DNA of 60,000 nt from Symsagittifera roscoffensis. Lineage: Eukaryota > Xenacoelomorpha > Acoela > Convolutidae. The stretch covers positions 374,001-434,000 of the forward strand of contig NW_026970820.1 in NCBI RefSeq assembly GCF_963678635.1, written 5' to 3'. The notes below the pieces were generated by a model. The model saw only the letters and a list, made by a program, of their open reading frames with translations. It was not told the DNA's origin and ran no database searches. Shown here piece after piece: positions 35,087-47,641 of the stretch. The translations under genes and the position numbers were made by a program. Within the stretch, counting starts at the first letter, position 1. Every line of letters starts with the position of its first letter.

Positions 35087-37294
35087 CACAATCAGGTACT
35101 AGTGTTTTATTTTTGTTTTTAGTTTTTTCTGGAACCAAAAGAGAGTCTCGTCAAGCATCGACATCATGTGGTCAAGCAAATACGTGGACTTCTACGCATT
35201 CCCATTCGCAGTGCGCCCTTCAGGCGCAAATGCCAATGCTCAATTAATTTTGCCAGGTGAAAATTTTTTAAAGAAAAATTCTGATGAATTTTAACTTAAA
35301 CTACCACCAAAAAACGGATAGATTTCAAAGTGTGAAATAATCAAGTTTTTGCTAATACCGGGCATGCAGTGAGACTGATTTCGGCAAAAATAAAATGGAA
35401 AATGAAGGAAATGGAAAGAAAAAAATTGTTCAAAATAAGAACGCATTATCAAAAACTTATTTGATCTCCGCTAATGTCACAATTCCGATCAGACCGATTC
35501 CAGATTTTAAGCGTAGAGTTTACGGTTACGGCTGCTCCCTCTACAGGTCCCAGAGGGACCGAGTGAGCAACCTACCTCGATCCAGGATAACGGATAGTTG
35601 TTTTTAATTTTTCACAAAACTTTTTTCACTAATGCTTGTTTTCAATTCCTCATGAGAAGCTGTATAAATTTTTTTAAAAATGATTTTATTAATCAATGCT
35701 TCCAAGAACAACTGATGTTAGGGGGTTACAAATGCGGTTGGTGAAAACTGGTAAGGGATAATGATGAGAAAAATTGTAAGTTTTAAAATGAATTGAAAAA
35801 CAGTTTTTTTTCTTTTTTCTTTTGTAAATTGGGAGAAATGAATCAGTTTTTTTTTGTTTTCCTTGCACCACCCACTGTTCTTAAGTAATGAAGATTCCTG
35901 TTCTAGCCGTTTATAACACTTTGGCAGAAACAACATCAATATGATGTAAAATGTTTTAAAAAGAGAAAAAATTAAAAATTATGTTTTTTTTTAAAAATCA
36001 AAATTTAGTTATTTTCAAAAATGTAAAAAAGTGAAAAACAATTGCATATTACGATTCACCGTACCCAAATTAGTGGGTCTAGTATTTTAAATTATCAAAA
36101 AATGTTGAAAATTGTGGATTTTATGAAGTTTTCATTCTGGCTATTTTTCCTTGTTGCCTCCACTTAAGGCACCTTTGAGCCAACTTGAGAAACTGGAACC
36201 TAAACAAGCTATACAGATAGTCTGAATGAGCCATTTTCAGCGTGATAACACGCCTGGAAGGATAAAAAAATCCAGAAACGAAAGAAAATTTTGAACTTTA
36301 ACCTTTTTTCTTCTTCAAATGGCGATACTTAGAATAATTTTTCAGCTGAAAAGTTCAAAAAAAATCAAAAAATTCAAATTTTGAAGAAATTAAAAAAAAT
36401 CTCATCAGTCTGTTCATTGGAGTCTTCGAGGTTCTGGGAGACCTTATGTGGCGACTAACAACGAGTGGATCACTTATTTTAAAATTTTGAGAATGGTCAA
36501 AAAAACATGTTTTTTCGACTTTTTTGACAGAATTTCGAAAGCAATATCTTGGCTAAAAACAAGAATGAGGGTCTAAAATTAGTACAAACAGTACTTCCAC
36601 ATAAGGTACATTAGGTTGGAAACAAAAAATTTACTCTGACTCAAAAATCGTTTTTTAACTTTATTTCTGAACAAGAAATTGAAAAGAAATCAAAAACTTA
36701 AAAATTTTTTGAAAAAAATGATTGTTTTGAAAAAGTGCCAATTTTTAGCTGAAACTTTTGATTTTAGCTAATAAAGCCAGAGCAATGCCCTTTAAGCTCA
36801 AATAAATTAATTATGCAAATTATTTTCAAGTTTTTTCGTTAAAGTCTTTTATTTTGAAAAAGTATTCAAAAATGGGTAAAAAAAAGTCAAAAAAATCAGT
36901 TTTCTCCGATTCAAAAACCTCCACTACCATGACGATTAGTGCATTAGATAGGACTGCTGAGATCAATTTAGACGTTCTTTCATAAGTATATCGAAATTTT
37001 TACTTATTTTTGAGAATTAAGCAAAATAAAAACTTTTCCCAAATTGGGCAAAAAGCCCAAATTAGCCCAAACACCTGTTAAAAATTGTTGGGTCAAAAAA
37101 TCACAAAAGGAAACCCCTATTCGTTTGACATTTTAGGGCCGCATGCAAAAAATTAGACCAATCTAACCTGACAATTTCGAGAATCAACTTTTTTGTCAAA
37201 ATTCTCTAAAGACCAATTTAGGGAGATTACTTGTACCGGTGGGGGCCCTACCCCACCTAAAAAATTTTTGAAATGCTGGAACGCGGCCACCTAG
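35087..37294 (+). repeat. Module 21, L class with alternative head (2208 bp)
   Basis: Reappearance of the L class 28 kb after the first block. The head CACAATCAGGTACTAGTG matches module 3. The head hairpin TGCGCC/GGCGCA has loop CTTCA (35212-35228). Structured element 35529-35597, TTGGGC hairpin 37044-37060, tail hairpin 37238-37257. Confidence 0.9.
35529..35597 (+). other. L structured element, copy 4
   Basis: 69 nt at +442. The main hairpin is intact. One base of the second stem is changed (GCAACCT for GCATCCT), weakening ATCCT/AGGAT. Confidence 0.5.
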
Positions 37295-39519
37295 CACCCT
37301 CAAGGTCACGTGACTTATATTTTTTTTTTGGTATTTTCTGAAACCAAAAGAGAGCATGGTCACGCATCGACATCACATCATGTGCTCAAGCAAATACGTA
37401 GACTTCTACGCATTCCCATTCGCAGTGCGCCCTTCGGGCGCAAATGCCAATGCTCAACTAATTTCGCCAAGTGAAAATTTTTTAAAGAAAATTTCTGATA
37501 AAATTTAACTTAAACTACCACCAAAAAACGCAAAGATTTCAAAGTGTGAAACAATCAAGTTTTTGCTAATACCGGGGATGCAGTGAGACTGATTTCGGCA
37601 CAAATAAAATGGAAATGAAGGAAATGGAAAGAAAAAAATTGTTCAAAAGAAGAACGCAACATCAAAAACTTATTTGATCTCTGCTAACGTCATAATTTCG
37701 ATCAGGCTGATTTCAGATTTTAAGCGTAGAATTTACGGTTACGGCTGCTCCCTCTACAGGTCCCAGAGGGACCGAGTGAGCATCCTACCTCGATCCAGGA
37801 TAACGGATAGTTGTTTTTAATTTTTCACAAAATTTTTTTTTCACTAATGCTTGTTTTCAATTCCTCATGAGAAGCTGTATAAAGTAAAAAAACAATTGAT
37901 TTTATTAATCAATGCTTCCAAGAACAACTGATGTTAGGCGGTTACAAATGCGGTTGTTGAAAACTAGTAAGGGATAATGATGAGAAAAATTGTAAGTTTT
38001 CAAATGAATTGAAAAACTGTTTTTTTCTTTTTTTTCTTTTGTAAATCGGTAGAAATGAATCATTTTTTTTTCAAGTTTTCCTCGCACCACCCACTGTTCT
38101 TAAGTAATGAAGATTCCTTCTCTAGCCGTTTATAACACTTTGGCAGAAAAAAAACATCAATATGATGTAAAATGTTTTAAAAAAGAGAAAAATTTAAAAA
38201 TTATGTTTTTTTTTAAAAATCAATAAATTTGTAATTTTCAAAATTGAAAAAAAGTGAAAATTAATTGCATATTACGATTCAGCGTACCCAACTTAGTGGG
38301 TCTAGCATTTTAAATTACCAAAAAATGTTGAAAATTGTAGATTTTACGAAGTTTTCATTTTGGCTACTTTTCCTTTTCGCCTTCACTTAAGGCACCTTTG
38401 AGCCAACTTGAGAAACTGGAACCTAAACAAGCTATACAGATAGTCTGAATGAGCCATTTTCAGCGTAATAACACCCCTGGAAGAAAAAAAACTGCCGAAA
38501 AGAAAGGGAATTTTGAACTTTAACTTTTTTTCTTCTTCAAATGGCGATACTTAGAATAATTTTTCAGCTGAAAAGTTCAAAAAAAATCAAAAAATTCAAA
38601 TTTTGAAAAAATTTGTAAGAAAATCTCATCAGTCTGTTTATTGGAGTCTTCGAGATTTTGGGAGACCTTATCTGGCGGCTAACAACAAGTGGGTCACTTA
38701 TTTTAAAATTTTGAGAAAGGTCAAAAAAACCTGTTTTTACGATTTTTTAGACAGAAATCCGAAAGCAATATCTTGGCTTAAAACAAAAATGAGGGCCTAA
38801 AAATAGTACAAACAGTACTCCCACATAAAGTACATTAGGTTGGAAACAAAAAATTGACTCTGATTCAAAAATCGTTTTTTATCTTTATTTCTGAACAAAA
38901 AATTGTAAAAAAATCAAAAACTTAAAAATTTTTTGAAAAAAATTATTGTTTCGAAAAAGTGCCAATTTTCAGCTGAAACTTTTCATTTTAGCTAAAAAAG
39001 CCAGAGCAAGGCCCTTTAAGCTCAAAAAAATTAATTAAGCAAATTATTTTCAAGTTTTTTCGTTAAAGGCTTTTATTTTGAAAAAGTATTCAAAAATGGG
39101 TAAAAAAAAGTCAAAAAAATCAATTTTCTCAGATTCAAAAACCTTCACCACCATGATGATTAAATCGCTAGATAGGACTGCTGAAACCAATTTAGACGTA
39201 ATTTCATAAGCATATCAAAATTTTTACTTATTTTTGAGAATTAGGCAAAATAAAAACTTTTCCCAAATTGGGCAAAAAGCCCAAATTAGCCCAAACACCT
39301 GTTAAAAATTGTTGGGTCAAAAAATCACAAAAGGAAACCCCTATTCATTTGACATTTTAGGGCCGCATGCAAAAAATTAGACCATTCTAACCTGACAATT
39401 TCGAGAATCGACTTTTTTGCAAAATTTCTCTATAGTCCATTTGAGGGATATTACTTGTACCGGTGGGGGCCCCTACCCCACCTCAAAAAATTTTGTAATG
39501 CTGGAACGCGGCCACCTAG
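37295..39519 (+). repeat. Module 22, L class (2225 bp)
   Basis: Head palindrome GTCACGTGAC 37305-37314, head hairpin TGCGCCC-TTC-GGGCGCA 37426-37442, structured element 37742-37810, TTGGGC hairpin 39268-39284, tail hairpin 39462-39482. Distal to the head palindrome the head resembles module 3 and 21 (AGAGCATGGTCACGCATCGACATC), so the L head is itself a mosaic. Confidence 0.9.
37742..37810 (+). other. L structured element, copy 5
   Basis: 69 nt at +447, identical by eye to copy 1 across the element, although the flanking body differs at many positions. Confidence 0.5.
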
Positions 39520-41149
39520 GTCAATCCTTTACCTGCGGTGCGTTGGTGTTTTTGGGTAAGTTTTTGCTGCGCGGACTGGGTGCTATCAGTTTGAGGCATG
39601 TGGCACTCTCAAAAAAGAGCACCCTGCGGGTGCTCTCTTTTTGCTCGAAAAGTAAATCTACCCACTTTTGTAAGTTTCATGACTTGTCTTTTTTATAATT
39701 GGTCCAATTAAAAAATTCTTAATTACACTGTCAGACAAACCTAAAACTGTTGTGTGGCTTGATTGTGTTTACAAGTCACTAGGTGACTTGATCAGTCAAT
39801 TATCAAATTTATTTAGATTCACGAAATGGACTGTTTCAACGAAAACAAGTTTTCGTAAACAGTCCAATTTTTTTACTTGAGATCACAAAAGCAAACAGAG
39901 AGAAATCAAATTCCTAGGTTATTATAATAGATCCCACTTTATGCTGTTGCGTTTATTAACTGTTGAAACACAGAACAACGATCTTAAAGGTGTACTAATT
40001 TAAAAAAAACACTCAAGAGAAAAACTAAAAAAAATTATCAAAAAAATTTGCAAAAAATCAAAAAAGTCTCCTCCAATATATCATAAAAAGCTTCATATTA
40101 AGGAAAGGATACCTGATGAGCCCAATATGACTCGTTTCAACAGTGTAAGCCTGTTTCGATATCAAAACAACAAACAAAAGTCGACTAAGTTTGGTGTTTG
40201 TTCGACATACACGAATTTTGATTAAAATCAAAAATCCATAACTCCTGAACTACTCAGATAATATAGACAATTTTTTTTTGCATCAGAACAGACAAGTCAA
40301 GGGTTTTTCAGGTATTTGATAAAATTATCCAGTTAATATATAATTTTTGGTTAATTTTTGAAAAAAACTTGAAAAATTTGAAAAAACGATTTTTTTTTCA
40401 CTTATGGCGTTCGAAAAGTGCCTTTTATGATGGAGTAGCGAAAAATTTGTTCTGAGGCCATAAGTATGGCTCAATGTGGTATATAAAATAGCAAATTGGT
40501 TATAATAAAAAAATAAACAAGGACAAGGACTTTTTTGAAAAAATAGAAAAAATAGTGAAAAAATCAGTTTTTGGCGGGGAAATTCTCAAAAAAATAAAAA
40601 TCAAGTTTTCTCTTTCATCACTCCTATGAACTAATTCGGCCACGACAACCATTTTTTGTCATCAGTAAAATTGTCGAAAAACGACTGGAACATAGACTTA
40701 TCTGAAATTTGACAAAAAAAAATTCTAAAAAATGTCAAAAATCTCAAAAATTTGTTTTTCACAAAATTCCTTTCATAACGCCATTCAGACACTCAAACAG
40801 TGCCCATTCATTCGCTTGACCACAGTTTACCTCAATTTCTTGCACAAAACAAAGCTAACTAGTCGTTTTTAGAAAAAAAACGTGATTTTTCCCATTTTTG
40901 CCCCCCATTTCCCCCTGGAAGTCAACACATAACATTTTTTCGGAAAAAAGAAAAAGAATCGTATCCTTAGAATTTCGAGTTAGGGCCGCATGCAAAAAAT
41001 AAAAAAAATCTGACGGACAGTTTTCGAGAAAGTAGATTATTTTTTCAAGTCCGTAATACTATGTATCTGGGGTGAGGTTCAGAGACCGGACGGGGCCCCT
41101 TCCCCTGTCCTCCTTGCTCTGAGACGCCGGAAAGCGGACGGCCACCTAG
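39520..41149 (+). repeat. Module 23, S4 class, single copy in window (1630 bp)
   Basis: The most divergent S module. The head begins GTCAATCCTTTACCTGCGG. The first hairpin has loop TGC (39611-39642). The second hairpin (39827-39866) is closed by T-A where all other copies have A-T. The body shares little with S1-S3 apart from a TTTTTGGCGGGGAAATT phrase near 40568 and the CCCCCATTTCCC / GTATCCTTAGAATT / GCATGC block (40902-40996). Tail hairpin GGACGGGG/CCCC-T-GTCC at 41088-41110. Confidence 0.88.
39611..39642 (+). terminator. Terminator-like hairpin, module 23
   Basis: AAAAAAGAGCACCC / GGGTGCTC-TC-TTTTT with loop TGC. The T run is offset by TC. Confidence 0.38.
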
Positions 41150-42789
41150 CACCTTCTTTGACCTGCGGTGCGTTAATGTTTGCGGTTGTAAGTTTTGAAG
41201 TGTGGCCTGGGGGCCATTGGCTTCAAGGCATGTGGCACTCGCAGAAGAAGAGCACCCGAAGGGTGCTCTTTTCTGCTCGAAAACTCTAAGTCAATTAATT
41301 TTTTCTTAACCCGCACACTTTTTCTAACATTTTTTGACCTTTCCTTATTCATTTCTCATTGAGACTATTAGCCATGATCGCTAACTTGCATTGCTGGCTG
41401 ATTATCATGACAAGTCACTCTGCGCCTTGATCAGTTAACAATGCAAAACATTGTGATTCTTGAAGAGGACTGTTTCAACAAAAACAAGTTTTCGGAAACA
41501 GTCCTGTTAACTTATTTTTGATCTCGTTTTCAAGTTTATCGACTTTTAGTTGTTTTCAGTAGGCTATTTGGACCTGAATTAGGTCCTAAAAGGTTAATTT
41601 TGTCTCAAAATGATTAGAAGCAATAGAAAAAAAAAACATTTTTTTTATTTGATAAAAAACAGTTGAAATAGAAACGTGAAAAGTCTCTTTTTTTTTTCAA
41701 AAGTCATCAAAAGTAGTTCCAATTGAATTGAACCACTAGGCTACAATGAATGAACCTGTTCAGAATGGTTTTCAAGACCAAAGTCGTAAAATTTCCATAT
41801 TTAGAGAAAAGTCAAAAAAAACAAGTTTTTGGTTAACTCAAAAAGGTAGATAAATCGGGTAAAGTCGACTTTATACCTATAGGAACAAAAAATGAATTAT
41901 TACTGTCCTTGTAAGATCGCTTGCAGAAAATTACAACAATTGTGGTAGCCACTTCCGAAAACAATTTTTTTTTTCGAAGTTTGGCCAGTTTTACTTGTAG
42001 TAAAGTAGTAAAAAGCTACCCGAGAAAAAAAAGTTGTAAAAACCAAAATTTTCATCCAATTTTTACAATTAAATACTCTAAACCTACTAAAATGACTATG
42101 GCAAGCTCGAATATGCTATCAAAACTCATTTTTTCTCACTTTTTAAAATTTTTGATTTTTTGATATAAAATGTTGAGTCAGAAACGTGAAAAATCAGTTT
42201 TTATCAAAAAGTAAAAAAAAGTTGTTCCAATCAAATTGTTTCAATAGGCCACGCTCTGTGGACGTGATTAGAAGTGTTAGCATGATCAAAGTCATAAAAT
42301 TTCCATATTTAGAGAAAAGGCGAAAAAAACACCTTTTTGGTTAATTTTTCCAAAAAAAATGACCAAAAAATTAGGAGACGGTCCTGAAAAAAAAAAAATT
42401 TTGAAAACAAAGTAATTCTAATTTCTACATAATTAGACTCCCTAAACAGTCTTCTTTCATCCAATACTAAGAATTTATCCCATTTTTTGGACCCAAATTG
42501 AGTTATTGAGTCATTTTAACCAAAAATCGTGTTTCGTTTTTCCGTTTTTGCCCCCCATTTCCCGCCATAAGTCAACATATAGAGTTTTTCTGGCCAAACG
42601 GCGTCCAATCGTATCCTTAGAATTGCATTTTGTAGCCGCATGCCGATTTTAAAGAAATTCTGACGAAACGTTTTCGAGATCAGCCCCGATTCCGCCGACA
42701 GGGGTATAAGGTTATAAGTTACGAGAACCGGCAGGGACCCTACCCTTGCCTCGCCGTATCTCTGACGCCGAAGCGCGACGACCACCTAG
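41150..42789 (+). repeat. Module 24, S2 class (1640 bp)
   Basis: Third S2 copy. The first hairpin has a G inside the A tract (GCAGAAGAAGAGCACCC; 41241-41276). The 40-nt hairpin carries CTGTTTCA and a C-to-A change that weakens the inner stem (41466-41505). Tail hairpin GGCAGGG/CCC-T-TGCC 42730-42750. It has a short deletion near 41899 relative to modules 11 and 12 (the GCATACATGTAGTG stretch is missing). Confidence 0.9.
41241..41276 (+). terminator. Terminator-like hairpin, module 24
   Basis: S2 form with a G inside the A tract (GCAGAAGAAG). Core stem and loop GAA are intact. Confidence 0.38.
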
Positions 42790-44382
42790 TTGTCACTGTG
42801 GCCCCGCTTTTTTAGTGACTTTTGATGACTAGGTTCCGCGGGGGGCGGAGCAGGGGAACGCTAAACGCACTCGCAAAAAAGACCACCCTCAGGGTGCTCT
42901 TTTTTGCTCGAAAGTCTTGTGAAACGATTTGGAACTGTAAGTATTGGAAGCAGTTACACACAAAACGTTATGCATCTTTGTGATCATAGTCACAACTGTT
43001 TTTCGACAGCTTCTATCACTCAATCTTGACATGATCTATTTCTAAAATGGCCAAAATAAAGTGATTTTACGTTTTTCAATGATTCTTGAAGAGGACTGTC
43101 TCAACGAAAACAAGTTTTCGGAAACAGTCCTGGTAACTTATTTTTGATCTCGTTTTCGAGTCTATCGACTTTCAGTCGTAATTAGTAGGCTAACAGGACC
43201 TATATTAGGTATTAAAAAGATTGAGTTTGTACCAAAAACATCAAAAGCAAGAGATACAAAAACATGAAAAAAGTTCAAAAAATTTCAAAAATTTAAAAAA
43301 TTCGAAAAAATTTTCCAAAAAACTTGATTTTTTGTTTTGTCATAAAATAACAAAAAATTAACGTAAAATGAACTTTCAATAGTCCATTTTGACTAATTTT
43401 TACGATTCAAGCACATTTTAACTTAATAACAACATTAAAAAAACCACTGGAAAGGGTGTTTTTCAGCAAACGCCCTTTTTGACCACACCTACGAAATTGA
43501 TAACTTTTTATCTAACAAATATAGAGACCTCGGGTTTTTTGCATTGTAATGGGCATACTGAAGACTACCTCTCGCGTGCTGGAACGAACAATTTTTCTCT
43601 TTAATTTTTCCCGCAATTTCGAATTAGGGCGTTTTTTGGCTAATTTTGGTCCTTTTGGGCGGTAAAAAGTCAAACTTAGAGACAACTGTCAAAAATTCTG
43701 TTATCACATGATAGAGTCAACATGCCATGGCGTACCAGATAGTGTCCTGATTCAGACCAAAATTGCCCTCTAATTGTCCGTGGGGGGAGGAAATTGAAAA
43801 TTTTTATTTTTGGCGGGAAAATTTGAAATTTTTCAAAAAAACATTTACTCCACAGACAACGGTTTTAAACTAATGTTGGCATGGTACACAATTTATCGCT
43901 TCATAACTAAGGTCGATTTCTGCCGGGAACATTGATTTTTTAAAAAAATGACCAAAATTTTTGTTGCATTTTTTCAAAAAAATCAAAATTTTGAGAAAAA
44001 AAAAGTTTAAAAATCCTACATATTTAAGCTCCCCAAACTGTCTACTTTCATCCATTCCCTATCAATATAACCCATTTTCTCAACCAAAATCAAGTTATGG
44101 GGCCAAAAAGTCAAAAAACGTGAAAAAACGACATTTCACGCCCATTTTCGCCCCAAAAGTACCACACATAATGTTTTTTCGGAAAAACGTCACCAGAGTT
44201 TTCGCCTTATCTCAAAAAGTTTCAGGGGGGTTGGCAAAATTTCAGAGGGATCTGACCTACAGTTTTCGAGAACTTGACTTTTTCTGCAAGAAAAGAATAA
44301 AAGGTAAATGTTCTTTCGAACCGACGGGGCCCCCTTCCCCTGTCTCTACTGAACGCCAAAGCCGGATGCGGCGGCCACCTAG
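42790..44382 (+). repeat. Module 25, S1a class (1593 bp)
   Basis: Shares the GACCACCC lesion of the first hairpin with module 8 (42873-42907). 40-nt hairpin 43092-43131, tail hairpin 44323-44344. An open frame of 165 codons (43961-44458) begins in its distal part and crosses the junction. It is not conserved in frame in other S1a copies and I do not treat it as a gene. Confidence 0.9.
42873..42907 (+). terminator. Terminator-like hairpin, module 25 (damaged)
   Basis: GACCACCC as in module 8, and loop TCA. Confidence 0.35.
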
Positions 44383-46014
44383 TTGTCACTGTGGCCCCGC
44401 TATATCAGTGACTTTCGAAGGAGTAGGTTCCGCGGGGGGCGGAGCAGGAGAACGCTAAACGCACTCGCAAAAGTAGCACCCTTCGGGTGCTCTTTTTTGC
44501 TCGAAAGTTTTCTGAAACGGTATCTGATGAACTTTGTAAGGTGTCACAAAAGCAACAACACAAAACGTTCTGTATGTGATTAGAAAAGGTCAAAAAGTTT
44601 TTTTCATACTTTCAATGACTGAATCTACACCTGATCAGTCTCTAGAGAACTCTAAACCAAAGTAACTTTTGTTTTTCAGTGATTCATGAAGAGGACCGTT
44701 CCAACGAAAACAAGTTTTCGGAAACAGTCCTCATATTTTTTTTCGAGCCCATTGTCAAGTATGTGAACTTTCAATTGTGAATTATAGCTGAATTGGACTT
44801 GGAATTTGTCTCAAAAAGGTTAAGTTTGTCTCAAATTGATTAGAAGCAAAAGAAAAAAAAAACATTTTTTTTTTATTTGGAAAAAAAAGTTGAGTCAGAA
44901 ACGTGAAAAAATCCTTTTTTCAAAAGTCATAAAAAGTAGCTCCAATTTTCTTAAATCACTAGGCTACAATATAAGAACCTGTTTTTGATGGTTTCCATGA
45001 CCAAAGCCGTAAAATTTCCATATTTAGAGAAAAGGCAAAAAAAAACAACTTTTTGGTTAACTCAAAAAGGTAGATAAATCGGGTAAAGTCGTCTTCAAAC
45101 CTATAGGATCGAAAAGTGATCTAAATAGGGTATATATGTAGTGTCCTTGTTAGGTCGCATGCAAAAAACTAGAACAGTTTTGTTGGCCACTTCCGAAATA
45201 AAGACTTTTTTTTCGAAATTTGGCCATTTTTATTTGTAGTAAAATAGTAGTAAAATAGCCGAGAAAAAAAATTGTAAAAACCATAATTTTTATCCAATTT
45301 TGACGTTTAAATACTCTATACCTACTAAAATGTCTATGGCAAGCTCAAATAAGCCATCAAAATTCATTTTTTCTCACTTTTTAAAATTTTTGTTTTTTTG
45401 ATATACAATGTTGAGTCAGAAACGTGAAAAATCAATTTTTTTCAAAAAGTCAAAATAAAGTGTTCCAATCAATTTGTTTCACTAAAACACATTTTATGAA
45501 CCTGTTCAGAATGGGTTTTTGGGTTGAAGCCGAAAATTCACCTATTTTGAGAAAAGTGGAAAAAACACCTTTTTAGTTACAAAAAAACCATCATTTTTGT
45601 TGCAGTTTCTAAAAAAACTCAAATTTTTGAGAGGAAAATTTTTTCTCAAGCTTTTATATTTGGGCTCCCCAAACAGTCTACTTTCATCCATTCCTTGTCA
45701 ATTAACCCCATTTTTTGAACCAAAACAGAGTTAATAGGTGATTTTTATCGAAAAACGTGTTTTTTACCATTTTTGCCCCCCATTTCCCTCTATAAGTCAA
45801 CACATAACAAAATTTTGGCAAAACGGGGCAAAAGTGTATCCTTAGAATTTCAATACGGGGCTGCATGCAAAAAATTAGGGAATTCTGACCTCCAGTTTTC
45901 GAGAACACGACTTATTCTCCATGAAAAGGGTAAAAGGTAATTGTTCCTTCGAACCGACGGGGCCCCTTCCCCTGTCTCTGCTGAACGCCATAGCCGGACG
46001 CGGCGGCCACCTAG
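44383..46014 (+). repeat. Module 26, S1a-head / S1b-body chimaera (1632 bp)
   Basis: The head (GAAGGAGTAGG, GCTAAACGC) is the S1a type seen in module 15, while everything after the first hairpin is S1b. This is the reciprocal arrangement of module 7. First hairpin 44467-44500 with the first stem base changed (TAGCACCC), 40-nt hairpin 44692-44731, TATAAG 45791-45796, tail hairpin 45956-45976. Confidence 0.88.
44467..44500 (+). terminator. Terminator-like hairpin, module 26 (damaged)
   Basis: The first stem base is changed (TAGCACCC). T6 is retained. Confidence 0.36.
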
Positions 46015-47641
46015 TTGTCACTGTGGCCCCGCTGTATTCTTGACTTTTGAGGAGAAGGTTCCGCGGGGGGCGGAGCAGGGGAACGCTTAACGCACTCGCA
46101 AAAGGAGCACCCTTCGGGTGCTCTTTTTTGCTCGAAAGTTTTCTGAAACGGTATCTGATGAACTTTGTAAGGTGTCACAAAAGCAACAACACAAAACGTT
46201 CTGTATGTGATTAGAAAAGTTCAAAAAAATTTCTCATACTTTCAATGACTGAATCTACACCTGATCAGTCTCTAGAGAACTCTAAACCAAAGTAACTTTT
46301 GTTTTTCAGTGATTCATGAAGAGGACCGTTCCAACGAAAACAAGTTTTCGGAAACAGTCCTCATATTTTTTTTCGAGCCCATTGTCAAGTACGTGAACTT
46401 TCAATTGTGAATTATAGCTGAATTGGACTTGGAATTTGTCCCAAAAAGGTTAAATTTGTCTCAAATTGATTAGAAGCAAAAGAAAAAAAAACATTTTTTT
46501 TTTTGGAAAAAAAAAGTTGAGTCAGGAACGTGAAAAAATCCTTTTTTCAAAAGTCATAAAAAGTAGCTGCAATTTTCTTAAATCACTAGGCTACAAAATA
46601 AGATCCTGTTTCGGATGGTTTCCATGACCAAAGCCGTAAAATTTCCATATTTAGAGAAAAGGCAAAAAAAAACAATTTTTTGGTTAACTCAAAAAGGTAG
46701 ATAAATCGGGTAAAGTCGTCTTCAAACCTATAGGAGCGAAAAGTGATCTATATAGGGTATATATGTAGTGTCCTTGTTAGGTCGCATGCAAAAAAATAGA
46801 ACAGTTTTGTTGGCCACTTCCGAAATTAAGACTTTTTTTTCGAAATTTGGCCATTTTTATTTGTAGTAAAATAGTAGTAAAATAGCCGAGAAAAAAAATT
46901 GTAAAAACCAAAATTTTTATCCAATTTTGACGTTTAAATACTCTATACCTACTAAAATGTCTATGGCAAGCTCAAATAAGCCATCAAAAGTCATTTTTTC
47001 TCACTTTTTAAAATTTTTGTTTTTTTGATATACAATGTTGAGTCAGAAACGTGAAAAATCAATTTTTTTCAAAAAGTCAAAATAAAGTGTTCCAATCGAT
47101 TTGTTTCACTAAAACACACTTTATGAACCTGTTCAGAATGGTTTTTTGGGTTAAAGCCGAAAATTCACCCATTTTGAGAAAAGTGGAAAAAACACCTTTT
47201 TAGTTACAAAAAAACCATCATTTTTGTTGCAGTTTTTGAAAAAAATCAAATTTTTGAGATAAAAATTTTTTCTCAAACTTTTATATTTAGGTTTCCCAAA
47301 CAGTCTACTTTCATCCATTCTCCATCATTATACCCCATTTTTTGAACCAAAACAGAGTTAATAGGTGATTTATATCAAAAAACGTGTTTTTTACCATTTT
47401 TGCCCCCCATTTCCCTCTATAAGTCAACACATAACAAAATTTTGGCAAAACGGGGCAAAAGTGTATCCTTAGAATTTCAATACGGGGCTGCATGCAAAAA
47501 ATTAGGGAATTCTGACCTCCAGTTTTCGAGAACACGACTTATTCTGCACGAAAAGGGTAAAAGGTAAATGTTCCTTCGAACCGACGGGGCCCCTTCCCCT
47601 GTCTCTGCTGAACGCCATAGCCGGACGCGGCGGCCACCTAG
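46015..47641 (+). repeat. Module 27, S1b class (1627 bp)
   Basis: First hairpin 46098-46131, 40-nt hairpin 46322-46361, TATAAG 47418-47423, tail hairpin 47583-47603. Gene-free AT-rich S1b body with both TTGAGTCAG-type subrepeats. The first reads TTGAGTCAGGAACG. Confidence 0.91.
46098..46131 (+). terminator. Terminator-like hairpin, module 27
   Basis: S1b form, intact, T6. Confidence 0.4.

Noticed and set aside
43961-44458. Longest open frame (165 codons) and related 95-149 codon frames in S1a modules
   Set aside because: They start at varying points, shift frame between copies of the same class, run through the hairpins and the CTAG joint, and show low-complexity K/F-rich translation of A/T tracts. 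No domain is recognisable.
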